The notes: generated by a model from the sequence alone, not told the origin. 64,000 nucleotides of DNA from Heloderma charlesbogerti (GCA_026122225.1 JANEZZ010001866.1:1178001-1242000), one strand, 5' to 3'; counted from the stretch's first letter, positions 27,401 to 42,400 are shown. A program made the numbers and translations.

Positions 27401-30400
27401 CCTGAGAGAGGGCTTTCTCAGTGGTGGCCCCCCATCTGTGAATCTCCCTGCCAGGAGAGGTGCAATTAGCCTCCCACTGGGGCCATGTTTAAATGTGTTA
27501 GGGCACAATCCTATGCATGTTTAGATGGAAAGAAGTCCTACAACTCCCAGCATGCCCCAGCCAGCATGGTTGGGGCATGCTGGGAGTTGTAGGACTTTTG
27601 TCCATCTAAACATGCATAGGATTGTGTCTTTAAAGACCTTTTTATTTACACAAGGATTTGGCTCCTGACTTGTTTGTTTTGGTTGTTTTTAGGCTGGATT
27701 ATTATTCTTGCATTTTCATTGTTTTAGGGTGATGGTGTGGTTTTATGGTTGTTTTATTAACGCTGTACCCTGCTCTGTGTTCCCTTCAGAGAAGGAGCAG
27801 GGTACAAAATTCCCCATAAATAATACATGGAGTGTAATTGAGGTACTGTTGTATTTAACGTGCTGTAATTATGGCGGTGCCATTTGTTTGTTTTGTGAAC
27901 CGCTTTAAGCACAATGGGTTGTGGGAAATGTGGGACACAAACACATTGGCTATGACTACAATACTGGGTCCTCCTTGGCAGGAAGGGCTACAGAAGACTT
28001 CCTGTTTGGACTGGAACGCTGCCTGAACAACAGCCATCTCCCTGGCTCTGGTGTGTCTGCGGGGTTCTTTGGCTCTGGCTCACTCCCTCGGCTCCAGTCT
28101 CCTGGCCCAATGACCGCCTCCTGACTCCCCTCTGACAGCTGCCTGCAGCTCAGCCCTGAGATTTACCTTGGTGATCAGATCCGAGTGCCTGACAATGGCA
28201 CGGACGAAAAATCTGTAGTCAGTGACTTCGGTGCCTTCCTCCACCTTGGCAGCCCCGAGGTAAAGGTGCATCTTGTGGTTGGCACAAGGCACTGCTGTCA
28301 GGTCGAAGTTGCGCATCCGGCTCAGCTCCAGCTGAAAGGCCAGCGCTGGTTCCAGGTGGCGATAGATCCTGTCTTCGGCGAACTGCAGGAAAGGCCGGGG
28401 AAGTAGAGGAAAACCCCGTTGGACTCGGTGCCCAGGCCCGCTTCGGCAGGGAGTTAAATGCAGACGCCACAAACAGCATTCAAACAGCGAAAAGCATTCA
28501 AGGCCTCACCTCGTCGCGTGCTCGGAATGTGAAGAACTTGGGAAATTCCCTCTGCAAAGGAAAGCAGAAGTTATCCATAAGGAGAAAGAGACCCCCCCCC
28601 CAATTTCCAACCAAGACTCATAGAATCATAGAATAGTAGGGTTGGAAGGGGCCTACAAGGCCATCGAGTCCAACCCCCTGCTCAGTGCAGGAATCCAAGT
28701 CAGAGCATCCCTGATAGAGGGCTGTCCAGCCTCGTCTTCAACGCCTCCAGCGTGGGAGAGATTTAAAACATTCATCGCCACCACCACACCCACACTCTGA
28801 CCCAGTAAAAAGTTAAAATACAGTTGAAATGCCTTTGAGAGAGCATTATGTTACAGTTAAAATACTAAATGGTATATAAAATGGTATCTAACGAATTTCA
28901 CTAACCTGCTGGGTTATTAAAAATGTGATTCTTCGGAGCCCATAGTCAACAAGGATGTTCTTCTGTATGGAAAACAAGAGACCAAGAAGAGACAGAGGCA
29001 AAAGTCTGAATAAGCCAAGGGAAATGTCTACAAGATCAACAGGACAAAATACTTGATCTCCTAGGACACGGCTACACGAGAACAGAGTTAAGACTGGACC
29101 AAGCCATGGTTCTGCATTCAGCAGAAGGTTACATTTGTCCTGCAGATCTGAAGTGGTTCAAGCGGTATGGCTCATAATTCAGTGAGTTCCAGTCTAGATG
29201 CAGAATGAATCATTCACAAACCCAGCTCAATACATGCAGATCAGCCCCCAGTAACAAAGCACGGCCTGAAAGTAGCAGAGTTCACAGCACAAAAATATAA
29301 GCAAGCCTAAAATAAATCATTGCCTTCTATTTCCCAAATTCAGGGTGATGACAGATGTAACATTTGAAGTTTGGTGGAGATGGTTTGATAGTATCATCAC
29401 TGCTCTCCAGCATACACACATTTTAAAAAAATCATTAATTAATTAATTAATCAATTCATTTCATTTCTATGCCGCCCAATAGCCGAAGCTCTCTGGGCAG
29501 TTTTTCTGTCCTGGGGGTAGCTCTGAAGAAACAACAACGTTCTTCAGCAGTTTTTCCAGCTGGACTCAGGTTGGACTAAGTAAAAGCTGGCTGTGTTGGG
29601 TACATATTGGCCAGTGTCTAAAGCATTACCATCCCTAACCCTTGCAACCAAATCAATGAAGCAGTTTTGCAATCATTTGTTAACATTTGTTTTTGGCAAG
29701 GTGAAAGAGGGACATATATACACATAAATGTAGGCTCGCCTGGCATGTATGTTGTGCTCTTTTCAGCAACAGGTGACCAGGCATTTTAGTCTTTCAGTTT
29801 CTGTTGCTTTAAATCTGTTACTGTATTTTAAATCTTTGCACAGCTGCTAGGTTTTATTTTGGTTGTATTTTATGGTTATAATTGTTGTGAACCGCCCAGA
29901 GAGCTTCAGCTATTGGGCGGTATAGAAATTCATTCATAAATAAATAAATAACATGGACAAAAAACATCTGGTGCGCAATGGGAGCGGGACAACACACCCC
30001 TTTGGCACGGGGAGCAACCTACCAATCCAGCCACTCGGAGGTGTGCACGTCCATAACAAAAGTGGCAGAGATGGGGTTTGCACATCACAAGTGCTGCGAC
30101 CAAATGTCTGAATGATACATTGGTCATCCCTTTCTTAGTACCACCAAGTTGACCTGGGGAAACCATTCTGTTGACTGAACTGGGGGCCAGCTTCAAGGTG
30201 GTATGACATCAATGTAACGCCAGTGCCGTTTCTAGTGAAACAGAAGGCCATGCCCAGCCAAGACCTGTGGTGTCCTCTCTACTCATGCCAGGAGGACGGT
30301 GGGAGGCACGGCACCTTAGACTGAGCAAAGGCTCTGAAGACCGGCACCAGTTCCTCGTCTTCCTCGTGATCAGCGCACCGAACACCAACATTCAGGATGT

Positions 30401-33400
30401 GAATTGGCTCCTCTCGGACGTTCTGGAAAACACAATGTCACGGGGTGACTCCTAGCAAGAACGCAGCAAGCTCGTCTGCCGGAGAGAAGCCAGCTGCTCA
30501 CCCTCCCTCACCTTGTTGTCTTCCTCGTCATAGAGCGTGGCCCTCACCTCACTAAACAAAGGGCTCTCCGAAGGGGGATCGGCGAAGCAGGAAATGACTT
30601 CGTCAAAGTTTCTGGCACAAAACAAAAAAGAAAGGATCAGGAATGAGATGAGTTAAAAGTAAAGTGTTCAGCTTACCCGTCAGGGCCGGTGTCAGAGGTA
30701 GGCATGATGGCTCTATGCCACCTCCAGTATCAGAGGCAGTATGCCTATGTACACCGGTTGCTGGGGAACATGGGCAGGAGGGGGCTGTTGCACTCATGTT
30801 CTGCTTGTGGGCTTCCATGGGCCACTGTGTGAACAGAACACTGGACTAGATGGACCTTGGTCTGATCCAGCAGGGCTCTCCTTATGTTCTTGCCCCATGA
30901 TTAGAGGTGGCATCCAGGACAGAAGTCATAAAATGTATTCCATAAAAGAGGTCTAGAGTTGATATTTTGGTCCAAAGGTCATGTCTCATGTCCTTGTTAA
31001 AACATGGCACTATTAATACTAGGAGGTTCTCCTGCCAAGCCCCATTGACAGGAATGGGAAAGGTGCAAGGGAACTGTGGTGCTCTTGCACATTCCCCATT
31101 CATTTCAGTGGGACTTGGGCAGACGAACTTCCCAATGGACGGCACCTTGTGGTTCAGATCCGTATGCCTCCTACTCTGCTTCCCCTTGATGGCACCCCGC
31201 ACCTCTTGCCCAAGGCAGCTTCAGCATCTTGCCTTGTGGTGGGGCCACCTCTGGAGAAACACCAGGTGAGCTGCGAAGGCAGCGATGTGATTCATGAGAT
31301 TCGGAAGCCCAGGCATTTGCCCACCTTCTTCCAAAAACGTTGCCCAATACCTGACAAAGTCTTCAAATCTGCTGAAAGCAACCATGGCGCCCATGCGCTG
31401 GCAGAGAGGAGAAAAGCCACTGTCCATGAAGAGTTCGGTGCTGTGCCGAGCCAGGTCAGGATTCGAAATGCTGATCGGCACCGACATTCTGCACACAAAA
31501 AAGAACGGCAAAGGAAGGAAAATCAGATGTGCCGCGCCACAGTGTTATGGGCACAGGGCTGTTCTGTGACTCTGGGGGTTATGGCTCTTCTCTAAGGCAG
31601 GTGTGGCTGACTTGTGGCCCTCCAGATGATTTGGTCCACAACTCCCATCAGCCCTAGCCAGCTTAGCTGCTGATGGGAGTTGTAGGCCCAAACATCTGGA
31701 GGACCACACGTTATCCATTCCTGCTCTAAGAGAAAAATCAAATAATATAAAAAATTGGACTGGCTATATTATTTCAAGTTCTCAGGGGCCCAATATCAGT
31801 TCCTTTTAAAATTTTATTAATTGATTGATTGATTATTTAATTTCTATATCACTCAATAGCCAAAGCTCTCCGGGCAGTTTACAAAAATTAAAACCACAAA
31901 GTGCAGCATAAAACAGTATAAAATATGAAAGCTTAAACCCACAACATAACAGTATAACCAGAATAAAACCTAGCAGCAATGCAGAGATTTAAAATACCGA
32001 TTTAAAACACCAGAGCTAAAAGACTAGGAAGCTAAAATGCTAAAATACTGGGAGAATGAAAAGGTCTTCACCTGGCGCCGGAGGGAGTACAACGTAAGTG
32101 CCAGGCGCACCTCTCTAGGGAGCTCAGTAAAGAGCCTGACCAACCAGACCTCCCCGGATCCTTCTGTCCTTGACTGCAGATGGAAGTGCGCACACACACA
32201 CAAATGCACGCGGGGTCTCCCGGATGGAGAGCTCCTCGCACTAACAATCAGAAGGCATCATGCAGCTATTCCATGTTTTTTTCCTAAACGGATTCTCCAT
32301 GGTAAGAAAAAAGATGGAAGAAGTGGTGGGAAAACATAGGGGGGTTACAAGTGGATGATGGCGACTTCTGGACCCCACCATAAAATTCCGTGAATGAGGC
32401 ATGGCGGTTGTGTATTAAAAGCCTCATCTGGAAGCATCCACATGCTCAGACAACTGCCTATTGTCAGCCAGCATTTCTCAGACCAGGTCTTCTGATGAGG
32501 TGCCACAGCCCTCTGCAGATTACGGGAAAGAGCCCCAGGGAGAACTAACTCCCCACTACTCTCTTTTCCCAATTGGCTGGGAAGAAGTCATGTGCCAGCA
32601 TTTAGAGGAGTGGGTGTTTTGCAGAGGAATACAGTTCACTAGTCTCTGGGCATGTCTACACCTCACATTTGCCAGGGGAAGCTGGCTCGAAATAGCGAGC
32701 ATTTCCGTGGTGTCTTCTCCATGCCATTGTTGCTACAGTCCAAATATAACGGTTCACCTAACATCAGCACTAATGTAATTTTGCTGCTATGGGAAGACTT
32801 GATAATTTGCCAGTGGATTTTAGTGTTTTAATGCCTTCTGTTGGGTTTTATTGCCTGGTTAGGTTCTGCTGCTTTTACCCTTTTACAACTTTTAGTTTGC
32901 GTTCATCTGTATTGTTTTTATTTTATTTTTATTGTTTTGAAGTCTATGCTGCCCTGGTAGCTTTGTGCTGAAGAGAAGATTATGAAAAATTACCAAACCA
33001 ACATATAGAGTTTCTGTGAGTGTTTTGTTAGGAGGTTTTTAATTTCTTTACCTGTCTACAGGACAGGGAAGCTTAGGGAATGTTACTATTTTACTTATTC
33101 ATTTCCAATGCATTTGAATTGCTGTGAGTGCCTTACAACAATAAGAAACTAAACAATCTCACAAAATAAATAAATATTAAAATGGAAACAGGCTCAGCAG
33201 ATACATTCTAAAATGAAGGTCTGCTAATGGCAGTTGCGAATCCAAGAAATGTCTCTAGTTCAGACCTCAAAAGACCCAACACAATCACCTTCTCTCTATA
33301 GTTCTTTTCCCCCCGCCCCCACCTACAGCTTTTCTTAGCATGCTGGAGGTTAATGGTTATAAATTCAAATTCATCTGTATCAAAAGCTCTAAATAATGCA

Positions 33401-36400
33401 GAGAGTGGAAGATTTAATTGGGAGATGGCAGCGGGGAATGGAGAGTACAGAAAACCATCCACTTCGGAAGCACCGACATAGCAGCAGGGGTTAAGCGTTA
33501 AAAAGTCATCTGCGAAGCCAAAGGACAAGAAGTTCTGGAGTGGAGTCTGTGTGCGCTTTCACATAGGGATTCAGGAAGCAACCAGACAGTGACCTTGTTC
33601 ACACAACGCAACAGCTCAGGGCAGATTTGTCAGCCTTGTTTGTTTCAGGGTGGCTTGTCATGATGTCCAAACCTAGCAGTTTCCTTAGCGTGGTTTGTTA
33701 ACCATGCACAAGCCACCCTAAGAACCCATGGCTTGCTGTTGGGTTGTTCAGGGTGGCTTGTTTTGACGTGTGAACCTGGCACATATGTGGCTTGTTGGAA
33801 AGGGCTACAAGAGCCACCTGGCACGAGTGGCAAAAAAACCCAGTTGCTCCTCCCGATCTCGCTAACGATATCTCCTCTCTGTTACGTCTTGAAATGACAC
33901 TAGACAATTTCCTCCTCCACTTTATTGCCTCCCTGAACAGCAACATCTTTCTTTGTTGTGCAAATTTAATGTTACATTTGTCACCTTTGGGGAGATTTGT
34001 GCAAATTTAACTTTTTTAAAAAAAATGTTCGGGGATTTGCACAAATTCACTTATGCGCAGGAGTTACTGTGCTTTAGCGAATTTACACAAATCTCCACGA
34101 AAGTTTTTTTAAAAAAGAAAGTTAAATTTGCACGAATCTCCCCGAAGGCGGGGAAAAAGTAACACTAACTATGCACAAATCTCCCCAGGTGAAAAAAATA
34201 TCTGCAAAATAAATTCTACTCCACTAATGAGTAGGTTGCTGAGATTGTGCCTCAAAGGCCCATGGGATACATGATGGGAATGGGCAGGAGGACTAAGGGG
34301 GAAACAAGCCATGGCAAGCCGCAGAGCTCCTGATCGTCTGTTGGGAGTAACATGGGATAGCAAGCAAATAACCCATACACTGTGGCTTATTTTCAGGGTG
34401 GCTTATTGTGACATGTGAACCAGCCCAGTGTATCCAATCAACACCTGGCCAAGAGATGGCCCAGATGTTTTAGGCCTAAGCTAAGCCCCAGTTGTGTCAG
34501 GGATGAGTCCAAGCCCCTTGAGATGTCTGACAGCTCTGATTCTGAATCAGAATTGGAACAGCTAGATCAGAGCTGGGGGGGGGGAAGAAATTTCACCAGA
34601 GCCCCAAGGTGCCAGGCCTTGACAAACAGATGGCTCAGGCTGAGTCGCTGCCTCCTCCTTCCACCATAAGAATTCAAGTTCCTGAGGAGGAGGAGGGGTG
34701 TGACTTGAGAGATGCAAGGCAGCATCTCAAGGCAAAGTGGGAAAAGTCAGGCTCAGACACTCTGCCAGGGTAGCCACTCTTAGAAGCCAACGTAGGGGGG
34801 AGCTGCCCTAAGGGAGGGGTGTCAGTGCGAGGTAAGCTTGGCTGTGAGGTTCACAGGCAAACTGTCGGCAACATCACTAGCCTCTGGTTCATCTTCTCTG
34901 ATTAGAGATCGCAGATTACTTGTTCAGGGCCTGGGGCAGTCTGAGAGCTTCCTTGAATCTGCACTTGTAGAAAAGCTGGTCTTTAGCAAAATAAAGTTGT
35001 AACAGCCTGAAACTTTGATGCTCTGTGGAGTTGGTTGCAAAGGCGGAGGATGATCTATTCATGACAAACTGTTGGCTGGGGGATGCTGGGAGCTGTAGTC
35101 TGACACATCTGGAGGGCACCAGGTTGGGGAAGGCTGGCATAGCTCCATGCCATCTGCAGACAACCAGCATAGGGCCACTCTGAGAAATGAGCCCCAAGCT
35201 GCCCCTGTTCATTTCAACAGGTCTTGTGCAGGAGACATCACCACTGGCTTGTTCCCCAGGTAAAACCCTTAAGCGCCCCTGGGACAGGGGGCAAGAGTAC
35301 ATGGGTCTTTGTGGATCATGATGGTACGTGGGAGGGCGTAAGCACAAAACACATTTCTTCAACGACAGCCTACGGGGGTGGAACCTCTGGCCCAGGGGCA
35401 AAATCCAACAGAGCTCCCCAGATTGCCGTGCCCCCTTTCTGATGTCGGGTGATTTGGGAAAAGAGGCCCTGCTTTGTCCTCCGCATGCCTGCACAGAGCA
35501 AATGAGCGAGCTGATTTAGAAGGAAGGAGCGGGGGGAGAGGAAAGGGTCAACCAGGCAATGATGGCAACGTTACTGTTGTCGACATTTTCGCTACTCATG
35601 CTGAAGAGCAAAAGGAATTTGACACTCTACCTGCTCAAGGCGGGGCTGCTGCCTCTGAAAAGACACATGAACACAGAAAGCTGCCTCATCCCGAGTGAGA
35701 CCATGGGGTCCATGTAGCCATCCTGCTCCAATGGACAACAGATCTCTAGGGCCCCTGATGGAGGTCCTTCCCAAGACTCGAACCTGGGGTCTTCTGCATG
35801 CAGAGAACGTGATCTACCAGCCAGCCACACCCTCCCTGTCTTCCGGCTGCTCCCTCTCCAGTTTCCCCCCTCCACACACACAGCAGAGTCCCCAGAGGAA
35901 CGCAAGAGGGTGCTTCCTCGTGGCTGGGCCTACCTGTTTGGATGAGATGAAGGCAGCATGAACTGGAACTCAACCACACAGGTGCCGTCCACAAGCTGGC
36001 GGTGCTGCAGGCTGTTGAGTTCGTAGGCAATGTAGGCCCTCCTCACGTACACCTGGGAAGGACCCAAAGGCATTAACACCAATATACAAAAGGCATTTTT
36101 CTCCCTCTCTCATAATACTAGAACCCAGTGGCATCATCCCATGAAGTGGGAGATTCAGGACAGAGAAAAGGAAGGGCTTCTTCATACAGTGTAGAGTTAA
36201 ACGATGGAGAGCACTACCACAAGGTGATGGCCACCAATATGGATGGCTTTAAAAGGGGGTTGGACAAATTCCTGGAGGAGGAGAAGGCTACCAATGGCTA
36301 CCAGTCCTGATGGCTCTATGCTACCTCCAGTATCAGAGGCAGGATGTCTCTGTACACTAGTTGCTGGAAACATGGGCGGGAGGGTGCTGCTGCGCTCCTG

Positions 36401-39400
36401 TCCTGCTTGTGGGTTTCCCGTGGGCAGCTGGTTGGCCACTGTGTGAACAGAATGCTGGACTAGATGGATCCTTGGTCTGATCCAGCAGGGCTCTTAAGAG
36501 CCAGGTGGATTTTGCAGGAGGGAAAAAGCAGAAGCGATTCACCAGCAAAATGGCAGGGAGCTAGCACTGTGGATCGACGGAATCTTTCCTGAAAAGCCTG
36601 CAGGGCTTTGTTTCCAAGTTCGGTTGGGAGGAGCTTAAGGGTCAAGGACACGTGGTGAGGGAGTAGGGAAGCCTAGATGTAAGATGAGAGAGTCCGTGGT
36701 GCACTTCCCAGGAGTTGGTCTGCAATGAGTCTGCAAAGAGGTCTCTCAGACTAAGGACAGGTGGCAGTAATGCCACATTCATAGAGTCAGGGGCCAATCA
36801 GGAACTTGCCGAGAGTCACCTGACCGTGATAGCGCATGTCCTTCAATGGCTGGATTAAGGCTGGTACTAGCAGCAGTTCCCAGGAACATAGGAAGCCTCC
36901 CTATTCTGACTGGCAGTGGCTCTCCAGGGTTCCAGGCGGGGTCTTTCCCAATCCCCCTGCCTGGAGGATCACACCAGGGTCTTCTGCACGCAAAGCACAG
37001 CTCTGCCACTGAGCTACGGCCCTTCCTACGTTCCTGGAAGCAGAGCCTAACCGCCAGCACTTTCGCAGTTTGCGGCGCGTTAGGCTGCAAAATAAGGTTA
37101 AAATCCGGGACCATCCAACACCTTCATACTCCAGTAATATTTTCCCATACGTACTTCTCCATGGAGGAGAACCTTTTAAGTCAGAACTGGCTCCAGGTGC
37201 CTACGTGCTCACCCCTAACCCAACAGGAGTCACAGCAAGCTACGCAGCTGCTCCCAATGCTACAAGAAAATTCTTTCATTTTGCAAAAAGGCTCATCAGA
37301 TCCAGTTCGAACACGAGGACGTCAGAACCTTCACAACCGCCCCTTTACCTCCAGGGCCGCCATGCGCACCACCTGGTTGGAGTGGTAGAAGAAAGTTGGC
37401 AGAACATCAAAGATGGTGGTTTCTGAAAGGATCAGTTTCTGCAGAAGAAGGAATGAACATCAAATAAAGAAAAAGTTTGTAAGGTTGCAGTACAGGGATT
37501 GCACTCTCGTTTGTCTTGTTTTTTAAACCCTACTGATTTAGAATGTGCCAGTCAGTTTGATGATACTAATTTAGGACTCAATCGAGACCAAGGTTCTCTT
37601 CCCCCACAACAGGTGTTTACTTACCGTAGAAAAGCTATGCAAGGTAAACTTCAGTGGGCAGCCAGGGGCCTTTTCGAGCTTTGTGTACCTCAGATCTTTT
37701 TTTAAAATGAGCGATGACAGAGGCAGAGTCTGAGCCCTTCTGAATGCAAAGCATGTGCTCTGCCCTGAGTGAAGCTCTTGCCTACAGTCCCCATTTTCAG
37801 TGGCTGCCCTGCAAAACCCAAGTTGCTGCAATTGCACTTGCTGCCAAGTACTAGGTGGTTAAAATAAGCTGGGCTCACCTTTAGGTTTTCAGGGCAGAAC
37901 TGGTGTCCATACATATCAATGGCGGAGAGGAAGATGGACTCCACCTGGTTGTGCCTCAGTTCGTAAGAAGGGAGGTGCGAGGCAATCAGCACCTGGGGAG
38001 AAAAGGGGGGGCTGTGTCAAGGTGCACGCAGGGAGCAAGGCAGGGGACTCGAGATGGGCTCTGTGCTGGCCCCAGGCCTGTCGTTTAGAGGGGCCTAGAG
38101 ATCCATGATGCTCTCTGGTTTTGGTCCATTAGCTGCAGTTTTCCTTCTAGTGGGCCTCTTGGCTGGAAAGAGGAGTCAAAGGTCGATAGCGCCGCCTCAG
38201 CACATTCCATGCTAACGAGCTCTGAATTGCTTATCTTATCAGGGCCTAGGATGTGCCTGAGAAGTGAGGCTATGTTTATGCCAAGTTACAGGTGGCTGTG
38301 CTGGGAAAGTTCTGATTGTTTTCCTTCTGAACAAGCACCGTTAGTCTGTGCTGGGAAAGTTGCAGATGAATGCTAATTAAGCTTGCTGCTGCCATGCTGC
38401 CTCACTGCTGACATGTATGGTTTAAAACCCATTGTACCCCATGGCTCTGGGTTCAGAGAAGCTGTCTGACCCAACCATGGGTACACCTGTGTGCTCTAAG
38501 TACTCAATAAAGGCTCCTTGTAAGCAAACCTGGGTCTGGCTTATCACTATCTCGGCACCTCCAAACCTTAGCAGCCCAAGGCCAGGGCATACAGGCTTTT
38601 TGTACCAGGCACTAACAAAACACTTTAAATAAGAAATCTATTACAGGTCAATGAACTGAATTGGGCAAATGAAAATAAATTTGAACCCAATTTGCCAACT
38701 TTGGTATAATTTATTCTGCCTACAAGATGGAGGTTTTCAAACAATCTGAACTGTGTAGAACCAAAAGGAGACTGGGGGTTGGTTAACCAGACATTTTTCA
38801 AGCTCTCTTTAAAAAAAAAAAAAAAAAGTACAGAGAAAAGAGAACTAAGCATCCAACAAATTCTGTCTTCTATTTCTTCAGTGCCTTCTGCACAGCAGCT
38901 CATGTGAAGAACTGATAACTTCCCAAGGCCATGTGAGATTCGTGGCTGAACAGAGATCTGAAGAAGGGTCTACCACAGGCCAGGTGCTGAGGAATTATGC
39001 ACTGCAGAGGGTACAATTTTGTATTTGACTAACCAGGCCTTCTGAATTAAAACACACACACACACACACACACCACATTCTGTCCACTTTAGCAGTGGCC
39101 CAAAGAAGCTGGACTCTGCCTGGTTTGCACCCTTGAGGACTAGAAACTTTTTTTTAAAGGCATGCATCTTTGTAGGTATGCAGATGTACACATGCAAATA
39201 CATGCATTTGTTGATTTATATCCCACTTTCTCTTTATCAAAAGATAAACCCAAAGTGATTCAAGGAATAAAAAAGCAAATAATTGTACAACAACAAAAAT
39301 ATAGAATATACAATACAACGATGGCCTTTCCCCGCATGAATTTGTAAGCAGTGCCATATCAGTTAAAAGGACAAACTAAATGTCAAGGACAACAGAATCC

Positions 39401-42400
39401 GATGAGTCATGTTATAAAATGCATTGCAGCTGGAATCCGAAAGCTACTTCAGGCATGCCCAAGGCACGGCGCACACCCAGCAGGATTTTCAGCTTCCTTT
39501 TCTGGAGCCACAGAGCCTGCGCCCGATTACAAACTCCTCGGATTCAACAGTGGCTCAGAATGCAGCACGGGGGCACACGTGCCTGGCTGTGTCTTGAGAA
39601 ACACAAACCGAAAGCCTCCCAGGGCATACGGGGGGTTCTCTGGATCCTTGGTGGGGAGTGGGGTGAGGAGCCATGCAAACCCCCACACTGACCTGCCTGG
39701 CCCTCAAGGCCACTTTGGAGTGTTCCATCTTGCTCAGCTGCGTCAGCTCGTTCAAAATGGCCATCAGCTCATCCGTCAGGGTGGGGTCTCTGCCGCAAAG
39801 GTGATCCTATGCATGACAAGCAAACAATTTAGATCTTCTATTGCACTTATCTAGAAAAGAACCAGCAATGGGTGGAGTCCCCTGCCTCCAGCTCAAAGAA
39901 ACCACCCACTAGGAGGGTCACAGATTTCGGAACAGCCTGGTCCCCAACTTGGTGCCTGCCAGATGCTTGCTTGCTTGCTTTATTACATTTCTATACTGCC
40001 CCACAGCTGAAGCTCTCTGGACAGTTTTCAGAAGTTAAAACACTGAAATACAATATGCAAAGTTTAAAAGGCATTTACCTAAAAGCACACAGACAATATA
40101 CACAAACAACATATAACTAAAAACAACTTTGGGCTGTCAGTCATAACTAAAGACACATCCACGACTGATTAAAAGACTGTAACTCCCATTAGCCCCAGCT
40201 AGGACGGCCAATAGGAATGATGGGAGCTGGAGTCGAACACATCTGCAGGGCACCAAGCTGGGGACCAGGCTGCTTTGGAGAAAGCCCTCGCTGCTGTGAG
40301 AGCAGCCCCCGCTCTCGCCCACCATCCTCTTCGGCTCGCCCTCAGAGAGAGGCCACACCTTCCTACTCACAATCAACATGGTCACCAGGAGGTTCTTCTT
40401 GGCCACCTGGGCATGGGAGAAAATGAATTCAAGGACTTGGGTCATGTCAGGCATGAATTGCTCCCGCAGGTTGATCACACATTTGTCGTAGTGGGCTGAG
40501 ATGAAAAAGGAAAATAAGAGCAGGGACCCTCTCCAGAGATGGGACCCCTGAACAGCACCTACCAAAGAGTGCAAAACCAACCGGTGATCTAGCTCACCTT
40601 GCTGGAACTGGGTCTCCACCTGCAAATATCGCCTCAGTAGGTCTAACACCACGGATTTCAGATGGCCTCGGATGCCACTGCGGTACCTAAATGAGGAGAA
40701 CAGACGGAAGACGTGGTCTACAAGGCTCCCCTCTTGCTGAGGCTTTCAGAGAGTTGAGAGTGGCTCTTTGCAGGTTTCTGACAGAAGAGGAAAACCTGCT
40801 CGGCCTGTTTACTAGAGGTGCTGGGGAGATGGTACCCACACACGAACAACAATACACAGGCAGCGCAACACAGGAAGCAAGCGCCTTTCACCTCCTAAAA
40901 ATATTGTCCATCCTCTAAGTGGCTGGCTTGGGGCATTTAAGGGTGAGACAAAGCTGTTGGAATAAAGGTCATTGAGGAATTTCGATGCTGCTGTTCTTTA
41001 AAACAACAAAGGTGCTGTTCACACAGCACACTAACGCACACTCAGTGGGTGAGTGTGGGTTGTTGCTGAACCATGGGTTGGCAAGTTGCCTGAACCCATT
41101 TTCCGCAGGGTGGCTTATTAACCACCGTGAACAACCCAGCAATAAACCATGGGTTCTCAAAATGGCTTGTTCAAGAAAAATAAGGCACACTGCATGGTTA
41201 AAAAGCCACCCTGTGGAAAATGTCCTGGGTTCAGACAACACGCCAACCCACGGTTCAACAAACCACCCATGCACAACCAGTGATGGCGTGGGTTAGCATG
41301 TTGTGTGAACCCAGTCACACTTAGGGTTCGGGTGAGTTGGACCAGATAATTAATATCTTTATATATCTATCTAACAGGCTCAAAACAGATTGTTCCTTGT
41401 AATTCCTTTCCTTCCAGCCACTGACAAAGTTGTTGTGATGTCATGGAATATTAAACAAACTTCCTAGCTGCTGAGGGATATCACGTCATAGAACGCTGAC
41501 GAACAGTGCAGCCTCACTGTAGGAAGTGGAAGCTTAGCTGCCGAAACAAAACAAGGCCCTTCGCCCCACACGAGGCCTAGGGACAGAAGGGATGACGTGC
41601 TGCACGCCGGAGAGGAAGGAGCGAATGGCGAGGCGGGGTGCCCATCGCCTAAACTTGCCTCTGAACCAGTTGCACAATGCTCTGGGTGTTCATGAAGAAA
41701 ACTTCCCGGTCAGCTTTCCGCTGCAGGGTGGCGGCATGGCTGTCCAGTATGCTGGCAATCTCCAAGTAAAAGAAGAAGAAAGGGAGGCCAGGAATAACAG
41801 AAAAGGACCGTCATCACGTATATATTTTCTTAAGGGATAGCAAGGGAGTGAGCCCTCTGAAAACAATCAAGAGAATGGCCCACCTCTACCAAAGCAGCCT
41901 TACTTATTATTTCATTTATGAAATAATTTTAAAACAGCCCTTCATCCTTGCGGATACCGGGGTGATGTACAAAGAAAGTAATAATATGATAAATACTAAA
42001 AGCTCAGCATCATGATAAACAGAGAAGGCAGTGACTACAGTAAAACAGGCAAAATCAACCAAGTAAAACGCCTGGGTAAGCCCAAAGCTCTTGACCCGGC
42101 ACCAAATCGATTCCAAAGCCCACAACAGGGCATGGATGCAACAGCGCCCTCCTGTTTGCCTCCAGTATGTTCCCCGGCATACTGGAGGCAATATACGACC
42201 GTTGTAATAGTAACCATTGGTAGCCTCTGAATCCGCTCCAAGACCTTCGGCTATTGGGCGGAATAGAAATGTAATTAAATAAATCTGTGCGAAGTTCAAG
42301 AACACCAATGAACCTCTCAAACCCTGCCTGCACAATATCCATTATGCCTCCCCAGTACTTTTTGAAGGCACCCCATTGTCTTCAATTCTCCTGGTGCCAT

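Noticed and set aside
34490..35070. 4-bp GTTG as target duplication for the solo LTR
   Set aside because: It would require the LTR to end in CAAACT rather than CA, so I did not assign a duplication.
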